64,000 bases of DNA from Wolinella sp963540505 (GTDB lineage Bacteria; Campylobacterota; Campylobacteria; Campylobacterales; Helicobacteraceae). A program made the position numbers and the translations under genes. Below are positions 24,441-32,686 of this stretch, piece after piece. Below the pieces are notes generated by a model. The model had not been told where the DNA came from. It did no database searches and was given only the letters and a program-made list of their open reading frames with translations. How positions within the stretch are numbered: the first letter of the stretch is position 1; each line of letters starts with the position of its first letter. Where the stretch lies: NCBI GenBank assembly GCA_963540505.1, contig CAUTMV010000003.1:134708-198707 (forward strand), written 5' to 3'.

Positions 24441-26608
24441 TTCCCCTACTTCATCGCCTCAAACTCAGCGGAAGCGTCCTGGAGATGGGAATCGCCAATC
24501 AGCGAATGCTCATATTGGATAGTTTCTACAACCTCTATGAGGTCGCGCTGGATACATTTCAGTTCAGAAAAAGCCTGAAAATCACAAAAAGTTATGAGCT
24601 TTTGCACAAATTCGGCAAAAGTAGCGCGACTTCGCAAAACAACTATGTCGTGCTTGGACTAAGCAAAACTACCCGGGCAATCGTGCTCAAAGTCGAAGAG
24701 AGCGTCGAAAAAGTCATGTCGCTTGCATGGCACAAGGCGGACATTTCAATCGCGAACTTCTCGCGCGATGGGTGCTACCTCGCCACAGGGGGCGAAGATG
24801 GACGCACACTCATCTATCAAGTCCCAAGCTTCAATCTCCTATCCACACTCCCGCCGCGCCCGGACTATATCTGCGGCATGGCATTTTCTCCCGATTCCTC
24901 ACTCATTGCCGTGAGCTGCTTTGATCGCTCTTTGATAATCTTTGACCTCAAACGATCCACCGAAATCGCCTCTTTCACAACCAAAGAAGTGGTAGAGGAT
25001 TTGGGATTTTTCAATGAAAACGGCTCGCTTTTTTTTGTCTGCAAAGACGGCTCGACGGGCGTTTTTAACATCAAAGAGCAGAAAATCATCTCTGAAAAGA
25101 AACAATTTCAGCAGTGGCTCACTTGCGTCTGCATTACAGAAGATGGCGACTACGCATACATCGGCACGCGAGATAATTTTCTCCATCTAGTCCGCACCAA
25201 AGATAATCAGCCGCTTGCCTCCGCCCCCACCGAACACATGGGAATCGCCTCGATGATTCTTGAAGGGAATCGTCTATTTATAGGCTATGCCGATGGGTAT
25301 ATCGAGATTTTGGAGCTTGATAAGGGGAGTGGGGAGTTTGAGGCTTATTTGAAGATTAATGACCTCATCAAAGCAAAAACCCTCGCGGAGAATCAAAATA
25401 TCTTTCTAAAAACCCTGCCTTTTTATGCCAAAAAACTTGATGAACTCTGGAAAGATGCCCTAAAAGAGGCGATTGACCTGCTTGCTAGGGATCGATTCCA
25501 AGAGGCGCTTGTGTTTGTTTCGCCCTTTATGGACGATCCGCGCAAAAAAGAGGAGTTTAGCTACTACACCGAGCAAAGGGAGTTTGTCGCACAATTCCTT
25601 GACGCGCTTGAGAGAGATGAGATCGCCGAGGCGTATAAAGTGGCGGAAAATCATCAGGAAATTACGAAAATCGTGCCCTATGAGAAGCTCGAGGCTCACT
25701 ATCACAAGACTTTTGAAGCGTGCAAAAAGATGCTCGCAGATGACGCATTTAGCAATCTTCCTAAGGCGCAAGAGCTCCTAAAGCCCTTTATAAACGTGCG
25801 CGATAAAAAAGAGGCTATTTATATGCTTTTGCACAATTCCGACAAATATCTAAGCGCGGATAATGCCCTAAAAGAGCGCAATTTTGTCGAGTATTTCCGA
25901 CTTAGCGAGCGATTCCCTTTCCTAAAAGACACGGAAACCTACAAAAAAACTTACTTTTTGGGGCAGCAAATTGTCGAGAGAATCGCGCTTTTAGAGAATG
26001 AAAAAAACTTTGAGAAAGCCATCGAGCTGGCAAAATTCCTAGGCATGCTCGCTCCTTTTAAGAATCTTGCGCTGGAACGCGTAAAACTCATCGAGAAAAA
26101 ACGCGCATTCCTTGAGGTGCTCAACGCAAAAGAGCTTAAGAAAGCCTACGCGCTCGCCGATTCCGAAGAGAGCTTGCGCGCATTGCCCGAATTCATCAAA
26201 CTTCTTGAGGAATTTTCCATGCTGCATGAGCGCGCCTATGCACTTGCATATCGCGGTAACAGCAAAGATACGCTGGCACTTTTGGAGGAGTATTTGGAGA
26301 TTCCCTACTGGCAGGAGAAAATCGCCTCTACCATGCGAATCGCCTACCTCTATGAGATTAAAACGCTCAGTAAAAAACTCGCGCCCAAAGAGGTGGAGTG
26401 GGGCAGATCGCTTGAAGGATACGTCGAACGATTCGGAAAAGATGACGAGCTGGCCACAGTGTGCGAGGCATGCGGACTGAAGCAATATTTCGATGAGATT
26501 ACCTCAACCGGAGACCCGCACGGGTATCAAACGCGCCCCTACCTCTCCTCAATTGTGCTGCGCATTGAAGATGAGTCCACGCCAATCGCGCAGGAAGAGG
26601 ACGCCTAA
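24437..26608 (+). CDS. WD40-type beta-propeller / alpha-solenoid protein of unknown function
   Basis: A 723-residue cytoplasmic protein with no signal peptide or membrane segment. Residues about 1-310 consist of repeating beta-rich blades with WD40-like features (HKADISIANFSRDGCYLATGGEDG; YICGMAFSPDSSLIAVSCFDRS; LTCVCITEDGDYAYIGTRDN; FIGYADGYIEILEL). Residues about 330-680 are almost wholly helical with paired amphipathic repeats rich in Lys, Glu, Leu and Ala, like TPR or coat-protein solenoids. The tail is acidic. It is translationally coupled to the receiver-PAS-PAS gene and probably acts with it as a scaffold or effector. I know no characterised homologue; the structure is inferred from sequence patterns. 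Confidence 0.72.
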   Translation: MIPLLHRLKLSGSVLEMGIANQRMLILDSFYNLYEVALDTFQFRKSLKITKSYELLHKFGKSSATSQNNYVVLGLSKTTRAIVLKVEESVEKVMSLAWHKADISIANFSRDGCYLATGGEDGRTLIYQVPSFNLLSTLPPRPDYICGMAFSPDSSLIAVSCFDRSLIIFDLKRSTEIASFTTKEVVEDLGFFNENGSLFFVCKDGSTGVFNIKEQKIISEKKQFQQWLTCVCITEDGDYAYIGTRDNFLHLVRTKDNQPLASAPTEHMGIASMILEGNRLFIGYADGYIEILELDKGSGEFEAYLKINDLIKAKTLAENQNIFLKTLPFYAKKLDELWKDALKEAIDLLARDRFQEALVFVSPFMDDPRKKEEFSYYTEQREFVAQFLDALERDEIAEAYKVAENHQEITKIVPYEKLEAHYHKTFEACKKMLADDAFSNLPKAQELLKPFINVRDKKEAIYMLLHNSDKYLSADNALKERNFVEYFRLSERFPFLKDTETYKKTYFLGQQIVERIALLENEKNFEKAIELAKFLGMLAPFKNLALERVKLIEKKRAFLEVLNAKELKKAYALADSEESLRALPEFIKLLEEFSMLHERAYALAYRGNSKDTLALLEEYLEIPYWQEKIASTMRIAYLYEIKTLSKKLAPKEVEWGRSLEGYVERFGKDDELATVCEACGLKQYFDEITSTGDPHGYQTRPYLSSIVLRIEDESTPIAQEEDA

Positions 26609-26967
26609 ATGCTCTTATGCGGTTGATTCTCACCCTCGCGTAAATCGCCCCACACAAGTCGCGTCCCGCCAAGAATATGGAAATGAAGATGTGGCACCTC
26701 CTGCCCACCATCATATCCGACATTTGTGATTAGTCGATAGCCCGCCTCCTCAAGCCCTAATTTTTCGGCAACCTCTTGAATAAAAAGCGTCATGCCCATC
26801 ATTAGCGAGGAATCGACCTCCTGAAAGCTCTTCACGCACTTTTTGGGAATCGCAAGCACATGAACAGGGGCTTTGGGATTAATATCGTGAAATGCCAAAA
26901 AATCCTCATTTTCATGCACTTTATTGCAAGGAATCTCTCCCGCCACAATCCGCTCAAATATCGTCAT
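26605..26967 (-). CDS. HIT-family nucleotide-binding hydrolase
   Basis: A 120-residue Hint-type protein that likely hydrolyses purine nucleoside phosphoramidates. The histidine triad is HLHFHILGG near residue 97, and the N-terminal TIFERIVAGEIPCNKV and DINPKAPVHVLAIPKK strands are typical. It ends by overlapping the plus-strand propeller gene by four bases. The position upstream of pheS matches H. pylori HP0404, though here the two are divergent. Confidence 0.94.
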   Translation of the reverse strand: MTIFERIVAGEIPCNKVHENEDFLAFHDINPKAPVHVLAIPKKCVKSFQEVDSSLMMGMTLFIQEVAEKLGLEEAGYRLITNVGYDGGQEVPHLHFHILGGTRLVWGDLREGENQPHKSI

Positions 26968-27022
26968 CTTCGCTCCTTTTTGTCTCGATTCCTAGGGAAA
27001 CGCTAGGTGCTCCCAATCGCCC

Positions 27023-27028
27023 ATTGTA
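27023..27028 (-). promoter_or_regulatory. possible -10 element for the HIT gene
   Basis: TACAAT on the minus strand 56 bases before the HIT gene start. Confidence 0.35.
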
Positions 27029-27127
27029 GCATTTTTAAAAATCGCGCCACGATTCTCCAACCTCACGAAGCCTTGCTCAGTAATTTTTTAAGTTGCTCCT
27101 TTAATATAGCCGCAATCTATTTTCCAT

Positions 27128-27133
27128 TAAAAT
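27128..27133 (+). promoter_or_regulatory. possible -10 element for the pheS operon
   Basis: TAAAAT 35 bases before the pheS TTG start, in an AT-rich tract; the only good candidate for driving pheS-pheT-aroA-ispH. Confidence 0.35.
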
Positions 27134-27167
27134 TTGCGTTTTAAATCACACCACTAGGAAGAGCGAC

Positions 27168-28160
27168 TTGCAGCACTTAATCGATGAGATAAAAAATGCG
27201 CGAAATTCCCATGAACTCGAGGAGATTCGCATTAAAGCACTGGGGAAAAAGGGTGTTTTGACAAATGAATTTGCGCTCCTAAAAGATCTGGAAGGAGAGG
27301 CGAAAAAGGAGCGTGCAAAGGAGCTAAATGCGACCAAATCGGCATTTGAGCGCGAATTTGCACTAAAAAAGGAGCTGCTCTCCGCAGAAGAGCTCTCCGC
27401 CAAACTCCTGCAAGAGCGCGTCGATCTCACACTCTTTAATGCTCCAAAGTCCCTTGGCGCGGCTCACCCCGTAATGATTACCATGGAGCGGATTATCGAT
27501 TATTTCCTTTCGCTCAATTTCGCGATTAAAAGTGGTCCGCTCATAGAAGATGATTTTCATAATTTTGAAGCCCTAAACCTCCCCAAATACCACCCCGCGC
27601 GCGATATGCAAGATACGTTTTATTTCAAAGACGGTGCGCTTTTACGCACCCACACTTCTCCCGTGCAGATTCGCACCATGGAGGCGGAGACGCCACCTAT
27701 CCGCATTATCGCACCCGGAGCGGTTTTCCGCCGTGATTACGACCTCACGCATACGCCGATGTTTCATCAGGTTGAGGGACTTGTCGTTGAAGAGGAAGGG
27801 CGTGTCTCGTTTGCAAATCTCAAATATATCCTTGAGGATTTTCTGAAGTATATGTTTGGCGATGTGCGGGTGCGATTCCGCACGAGCTTCTTCCCATTTA
27901 CCGAGCCAAGTGCCGAGGCGGACATCAGCTGTATTTTTTGTCATGGCGATGGGTGCCGCGTCTGCTCGCATACAGGCTGGCTTGAGGTGCTTGGGTGTGG
28001 GCTAGTTGATGAGAATGTATTTAAAGCGGTAGGCTATGAAAATGTCAGCGGTTACGCCTTTGGACTGGGGGTGGAGCGATTTGCCATGCTAATCCACGCC
28101 GTATCGGATTTGCGGGCATTTTTTGAGAATGATCTACGAGTATTGGAGCAGTTTCGATGA
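27168..28160 (+). CDS. pheS: phenylalanine--tRNA ligase alpha subunit
   Basis: Catalytic subunit of the tetrameric PheRS. The 330-residue protein has an N-terminal coiled-coil arm (residues 1-85) and class II motifs: GPLIEDDFHNFEALNLP, RTHTSPVQIR, VFRRDYDLTHTPMFHQVEG, FFPFTEPSAEADISC and GLGVERFAML. The start is TTG at 27168 with AGGAAGAG upstream; no ATG fits. The 3' end overlaps pheT as ATGA. Confidence 0.97.
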   Translation: MQHLIDEIKNARNSHELEEIRIKALGKKGVLTNEFALLKDLEGEAKKERAKELNATKSAFEREFALKKELLSAEELSAKLLQERVDLTLFNAPKSLGAAHPVMITMERIIDYFLSLNFAIKSGPLIEDDFHNFEALNLPKYHPARDMQDTFYFKDGALLRTHTSPVQIRTMEAETPPIRIIAPGAVFRRDYDLTHTPMFHQVEGLVVEEEGRVSFANLKYILEDFLKYMFGDVRVRFRTSFFPFTEPSAEADISCIFCHGDGCRVCSHTGWLEVLGCGLVDENVFKAVGYENVSGYAFGLGVERFAMLIHAVSDLRAFFENDLRVLEQFR

Positions 28161-30496
28161 TTTTCACACGCACTTTAATCACGCCATTTGTTGATATTTC
28201 GGACATTAGCACTGAGCAGCTCTATAAAACACTCAATGACATCGGGCTGGAAGTCGATTCCTGCCATCATCTGAGAGCCCCAAAAGGCGTGGTGGTGGGC
28301 AAGATTCTCGAGGTGGAGAAGCACCCAAACGCAGATAAACTTAGCGTCTGCAAAGTGGATATCGGGGGCGCAGCACCTTTGCAAATCGTCTGTGGGGCGA
28401 AAAATGTCGCCAAAGACACATGGGTCGCACTCGCAACCGAAGGGACAAAAATCAGCGATACACTCACGATTAAGCAATCCAAACTCCGCGGAATACAGAG
28501 CGAGGGCATGCTCTGTTCGCTGAGCGAGCTTGGATTCCCGAAGGTCAATGAGGGAATCGTGATCCTCGATTCCTCGGTTGGCGCGCTTGTGTTGGGCAAA
28601 CCGCTTGAGGAGTATCCACTCTTTAATGATGATATTTTTGAGATTGACATCACGCCTAACCGCGGAGATTGCTTGAGCTTTTATGGCGTGGCGCGCGAGC
28701 TTGCGGCGATTTATGAAAAGAGCTTCAACGAATACCCAAAAGAGCCCGAAAGAGAGAATGTTCTGGGAATCGGGCGCCTGCTTCAAGTCTCTTGCGAGGG
28801 GAAACTCGATTCCTCTTTGCTTTACAAAACCATCGAGCTAAAAGAGCCCTCACTCCCCCTCAGCGTTGCCCTGCCGCTCGCATATAACGAACTTCTGTGC
28901 GATGATAATCTGCAAAATTTCCTCCGCTACGCCACGCTTCTTAGCGGCGTGCTCATTCGAGCCTATCCGCACGAGGGAATCGAAGATGAACGCCCCATCA
29001 AACGCTCTTTGGTGATTAAGCACGATGAGAATGCCCTAGGATCGGTCTATGACGGCGAGCATAAACTCTCAACCATCGGAATCTCGGCGCACGATTCCTC
29101 AAAAATGCATGCTTTTGTGATTCTTGAAGCAAGCTTCACGCCCCCTGCGATCCTCTCTGAAAGAGCTGTGCAAAGCAAGGCAAAAAAAGACCCCTACACT
29201 TTCTATCGCGCCTCACGCGGAAGCAATCCAAGTCTAAATGAGGGAATCGACCTCCTTTGCAGCGCACTTCAGAGGATTAATGGCGCAATTATCCACTCGG
29301 GCACGCACGAGATTACCCAAGACTACAAGCCTAGAATGATTAACATCAACATAGATTCGCTCAATAAACTCATCGGAATGGAGCTGGAAAAAGCCAAAGT
29401 CATCGCGATTCTTAAGAGGCTGGGATTTAAAGTCGACCTTACGCACGATGATTCCGTAATCATGGTCTATCCACCCCTCGCACGTCAGGATATTCAAAAC
29501 AGACAAGACGTCGCCGAAGAGATTGTGCGAATGATTGGCATTGACGCTATTGCAGCCGTGCCGCTGCACATCGCGCACAAAAGCCGCAAAACTCCCGAGC
29601 TCTCCGCCTACAAATATCAGCGCACGCTCGCCAAACGCGCGCAAGCAATGGGCTTTAGCGAAGCTGTTACGTTTCTTTTTAACCAAAAAAGCCGCCTTGT
29701 GGAGTGGGGCTACACGCCGCTTAATGAGGGAATCGACCTCCTAAACCCCATTACAAGCGAGCTTGATACCCTGCGTCCGACGCTCCTGCTCTCGCTCCTT
29801 GATGTCATCGCACGCAATAAAAATCTCGGCTACACGCAAATCTCGCTCTTTGAGATAGGCTCAGTCTATTCCGTCACACGAGAAGAGTGCACAATGGCAG
29901 CGTTTGTCGCGAGCGGTTTTAAGGAAGACGCGCATTTCCCCCACCCAAAGGGGGTGCGCTGGGATATTCTCTCTTTTGCAAGCACGCTTAGCTCCGTGAT
30001 TGGCGAATTTTCGCTTGAGCAATACGCGCCTCAAAGCAGGAAAATTTTCCACCCCGCTCAGTGTGCTTATATCATTAAAGAAGGCAAGAGAATCGGCACA
30101 CTTGCCAAGCTCCATCCCCTCGCGCAGGAACGTTTTGATATTGATGAGACCTTCATGGCGGAAATCGAGCTGGACACGCTCGCGCCAAAGCTCATAAAAG
30201 CGCAGAATTTCTCTCGATTCCAGCCTTTGCAGCGCGACCTTACCGTGCTAATCAGCCAAAGCCACCCTTTTAACACCATTAGAGAGGCGATTAAAAAGCT
30301 TGCGATTCCCGAGCTTAAGGGGATTTTCCCGCTTGACCTTTATAGCGATGAGACCTTTGAGAGTGGCAAAACGAGCCTTACCATTAGGGTGGAAATTCAA
30401 TCAGAAAGTAAAACTTTAGAGGAAGAAGAGATTGCGGGAATCATGGCAAAAATCCTGCATCTCCTTGAGCAAGAGTTTGGCGCGAAACTCCGATGA
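28157..30496 (+). CDS. pheT: phenylalanine--tRNA ligase beta subunit
   Basis: The 779-residue partner of PheS. Domains in order: N-terminal domain with a tRNA-binding EMAP/OB fold (about residues 40-150, GKILEVEKHPNADKLSVCKVD), B3/B4 editing domain, B5 DNA-binding-like domain (about 400-470), a catalytic-like core and a C-terminal ferredoxin-fold anticodon-binding domain (FQPLQRDLTVLI). Overlaps pheS and aroA by four bases at each end, so the operon is tightly coupled. Confidence 0.97.
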   Translation: MIFTRTLITPFVDISDISTEQLYKTLNDIGLEVDSCHHLRAPKGVVVGKILEVEKHPNADKLSVCKVDIGGAAPLQIVCGAKNVAKDTWVALATEGTKISDTLTIKQSKLRGIQSEGMLCSLSELGFPKVNEGIVILDSSVGALVLGKPLEEYPLFNDDIFEIDITPNRGDCLSFYGVARELAAIYEKSFNEYPKEPERENVLGIGRLLQVSCEGKLDSSLLYKTIELKEPSLPLSVALPLAYNELLCDDNLQNFLRYATLLSGVLIRAYPHEGIEDERPIKRSLVIKHDENALGSVYDGEHKLSTIGISAHDSSKMHAFVILEASFTPPAILSERAVQSKAKKDPYTFYRASRGSNPSLNEGIDLLCSALQRINGAIIHSGTHEITQDYKPRMININIDSLNKLIGMELEKAKVIAILKRLGFKVDLTHDDSVIMVYPPLARQDIQNRQDVAEEIVRMIGIDAIAAVPLHIAHKSRKTPELSAYKYQRTLAKRAQAMGFSEAVTFLFNQKSRLVEWGYTPLNEGIDLLNPITSELDTLRPTLLLSLLDVIARNKNLGYTQISLFEIGSVYSVTREECTMAAFVASGFKEDAHFPHPKGVRWDILSFASTLSSVIGEFSLEQYAPQSRKIFHPAQCAYIIKEGKRIGTLAKLHPLAQERFDIDETFMAEIELDTLAPKLIKAQNFSRFQPLQRDLTVLISQSHPFNTIREAIKKLAIPELKGIFPLDLYSDETFESGKTSLTIRVEIQSESKTLEEEEIAGIMAKILHLLEQEFGAKLR

Positions 30497-31797
30497 GAAT
30501 CACGCGTGTATCTCCGAAAAATGGGAGTTTTGAGCTCGAAATCGATAAAATCGCCACGGATAAATCAATCTCCCATCGTTGCGCGATTTTCTCGCTCCTC
30601 GCGCAAAAGCCCTCGCGCATTCGTGGCTTTCTAAGGGGGGAAGATACACTAAATACGCTAAAAATCGCTCAAAAGCTCGGGTTGGACGTCGCTTCGGAGG
30701 GCGATTCCCTCATTCTTACTCCGCCGCGCAATGGAATTATCGAGCCTGATGACGTTCTTGATTGCGGCAACGCCGGAACCGCAATACGCCTATACACCGG
30801 GCTTTTAAGCGCGATTAAGGGCTATTTTGTCTTAAGCGGCGATAGTTATTTAAGAAAACGCCCCATGCGCCGAATCGTCGATCCTCTGCGCAGTATCGGA
30901 GCGAAAATCTTTGGGCGCGATGGGGGGGAGCTCGCTCCGCTAAGCATCATCGGCGCGCCGCTAAGGAGCTTTGATTACACATCGCCTATCGCCTCAGCAC
31001 AGGTCAAAAGCGCGCTAATTCTCGCCGCTATGCATGGGGAATCGCCCTCTTATTTCAGCGAGCCCGAGCTCAGTCGCGACCACACCGAGCGCATGTTACA
31101 GGGCATGGAGGCAGCAATCGCAGCCAAAGAGGGTAAAATCATCATTACGCCGCGAAGCAAGCTCTCGCCCTTAGAGCTTACGATTCCCGCCGATCCCTCG
31201 AGTGCCTTTTTTTTCGCGGTGGCTGCGGCGATTACTCCGGGAGCGAAAGTGCTTTTAAGAAATGTGCTGCTAAATCCCACAAGAATCGAGGGCTTCAAGG
31301 CTCTGGAGCGCATGGGTGCGAAGATTGACTATCAGATTACCTCGCAAACCTACGAGAACATAGGCGATATTGAGGTCGCGCACGCTTCGCTTAGGGGGAT
31401 TAACATAACCGAGCGTCTCTCGTGGCTCATCGATGAACTTCCTGCACTCTCCATCGCCATGGCACTTGCAGAGGGGAAAAGTTGCGTCCAAAACGCTAAA
31501 GAGCTTCGGGCTAAGGAGAGCGATCGCATTAGCGTCGTAGTGGAGAATCTGCAAAAGCTCGGAATCGAGGCTATAGAACTAGACGATGGCTATGAGATTA
31601 CGGGCGGGGAATTCAAAGCAACGCAGACGCTGGAGAGCCACGGCGATCACAGGATTGCGATGAGCTTCGCGCTCGTGGGGCTGTGCGTGCCTGTTGAGAT
31701 TTTGGATACGGACTGCATGGACGTCTCTTTCCCCAATTTCCTTCATATCCTCGCACAGATGGCAAAGGTGGAACATGAAAGTCAAGCTCGCGGATAA
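30493..31797 (+). CDS. aroA: 3-phosphoshikimate 1-carboxyvinyltransferase (EPSP synthase)
   Basis: Sixth step of the shikimate pathway. The 434-residue protein shows the substrate motifs DKSISHRCAIFSLLA (residues about 22-36), LDCGNAGTAIRLYTGLLS, SYLRKRPMRRIVDPL and the C-terminal LRAKESDRI. A second domain has the matching inside-out alpha/beta repeats. ATGA overlap with pheT at the start; the last 23 bases overlap ispH. Same order as H. pylori HP0402-HP0400. Confidence 0.97.
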   Translation: MRITRVSPKNGSFELEIDKIATDKSISHRCAIFSLLAQKPSRIRGFLRGEDTLNTLKIAQKLGLDVASEGDSLILTPPRNGIIEPDDVLDCGNAGTAIRLYTGLLSAIKGYFVLSGDSYLRKRPMRRIVDPLRSIGAKIFGRDGGELAPLSIIGAPLRSFDYTSPIASAQVKSALILAAMHGESPSYFSEPELSRDHTERMLQGMEAAIAAKEGKIIITPRSKLSPLELTIPADPSSAFFFAVAAAITPGAKVLLRNVLLNPTRIEGFKALERMGAKIDYQITSQTYENIGDIEVAHASLRGINITERLSWLIDELPALSIAMALAEGKSCVQNAKELRAKESDRISVVVENLQKLGIEAIELDDGYEITGGEFKATQTLESHGDHRIAMSFALVGLCVPVEILDTDCMDVSFPNFLHILAQMAKVEHESQARG

Positions 31798-32599
31798 GCT
31801 CGGCTTTTGCTTTGGCGTGAAGCGCGCCATCAAGCTCGCGGAATCGCACCAAGGCGGAATCACGCTCGGACCACTTATCCATAACAAAAAGGAGATCGAG
31901 CGACTAAAGAGCGATTTTGGCGTGATTCTTAAGGAATCGGTGAGTGAGATTCCCAAAGATTCCGCAGTGATTATCCGCACGCATGGGATTCCCAAAAACG
32001 ACCTCATCACGCTTCGACAAAACGCTCAAAAGGTCATCGACGCCACCTGCCCTTTTGTTACAAAACCTCAGAAAATCTGCGAAAAAATGAGCGCGGAGGG
32101 GTATGGGATCGTCATTTTCGGCGACATTAATCACCCCGAAGTCCAAGGCGTGATGAGCTACTCCTCCACAGAGCCGATTGTTGTGATGTGCGTAGAGGAT
32201 CTTTTGGGGCGGGAACTAAAAGGCAAGGTTGCGCTTGTTTCGCAGACAACGAAAAAGATTGAGGATTTTCTCAAAATTGCAGACTATCTCATTCAAAAAA
32301 GTGCGGAGGTGCGGATATTTAACACCATTTGTAATGCCACTTTTGACAATCAAGAGGCGGCGAGGCGGCTGAGCAGGGAGGTTGATGTGATGATTATCGC
32401 GGGCGGGAAAAACTCCTCAAACACCAAACAGCTCCTCTCTATTTGCCTTGAGAACTGCGCGGATAGCTATCTCATCGAAGATGAGAGCGAGCTTAGAGCG
32501 GAGTGGTTTACGGGGAAAAAACTCTGCGGCGTGAGCGCAGGAGCGTCGACTCCCGAGTGGATTATCAGGCAAATCGTGCAAAGTATCGAAAAATACTAA
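31775..32599 (+). CDS. ispH: 4-hydroxy-3-methylbut-2-enyl diphosphate reductase
   Basis: Last enzyme of the MEP pathway; makes IPP and DMAPP from the IspG product. The 274-residue protein carries the three cluster cysteines in KLGFCFGVKRA, DATCPFV and NTICNATFDNQ, plus RTHGIPK and GVSAGASTPEWI. I start it at ATG 31775 (with AAAGGTGG upstream), inside the end of aroA; the long open frame to 31694 adds 27 residues unlike the family. Confidence 0.97.
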   Translation: MKVKLADKLGFCFGVKRAIKLAESHQGGITLGPLIHNKKEIERLKSDFGVILKESVSEIPKDSAVIIRTHGIPKNDLITLRQNAQKVIDATCPFVTKPQKICEKMSAEGYGIVIFGDINHPEVQGVMSYSSTEPIVVMCVEDLLGRELKGKVALVSQTTKKIEDFLKIADYLIQKSAEVRIFNTICNATFDNQEAARRLSREVDVMIIAGGKNSSNTKQLLSICLENCADSYLIEDESELRAEWFTGKKLCGVSAGASTPEWIIRQIVQSIEKY

Positions 32600-32631
32600 A
32601 CTTTTTATAGCGAGCATAAGGAAAAATAAAG

Positions 32632-32637
32632 TAAAAT
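32632..32637 (+). promoter_or_regulatory. possible -10 element for rpsA
   Basis: TAAAAT in the 87-base spacer between ispH and rpsA; a start site shortly downstream would give a leader of about 45 bases holding the hairpin at 32639-32662. Confidence 0.35.
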
Positions 32638-32638
32638 C

Positions 32639-32662
32639 GAACCTAAGTTCATAGGACGGTTC
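32639..32662 (+). promoter_or_regulatory. possible leader hairpin upstream of rpsA
   Basis: Outer arms GAACC and GGTTC enclose inner arms CCTA and TAGG; AAGTT and AACTT offer an alternative pairing. S1 represses its own mRNA in E. coli, so a structured leader would be sensible, but nothing beyond the inverted repeats supports this here. Confidence 0.3.
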
Positions 32663-32686
32663 AACTTACAAAACAGAAGGGTTACA

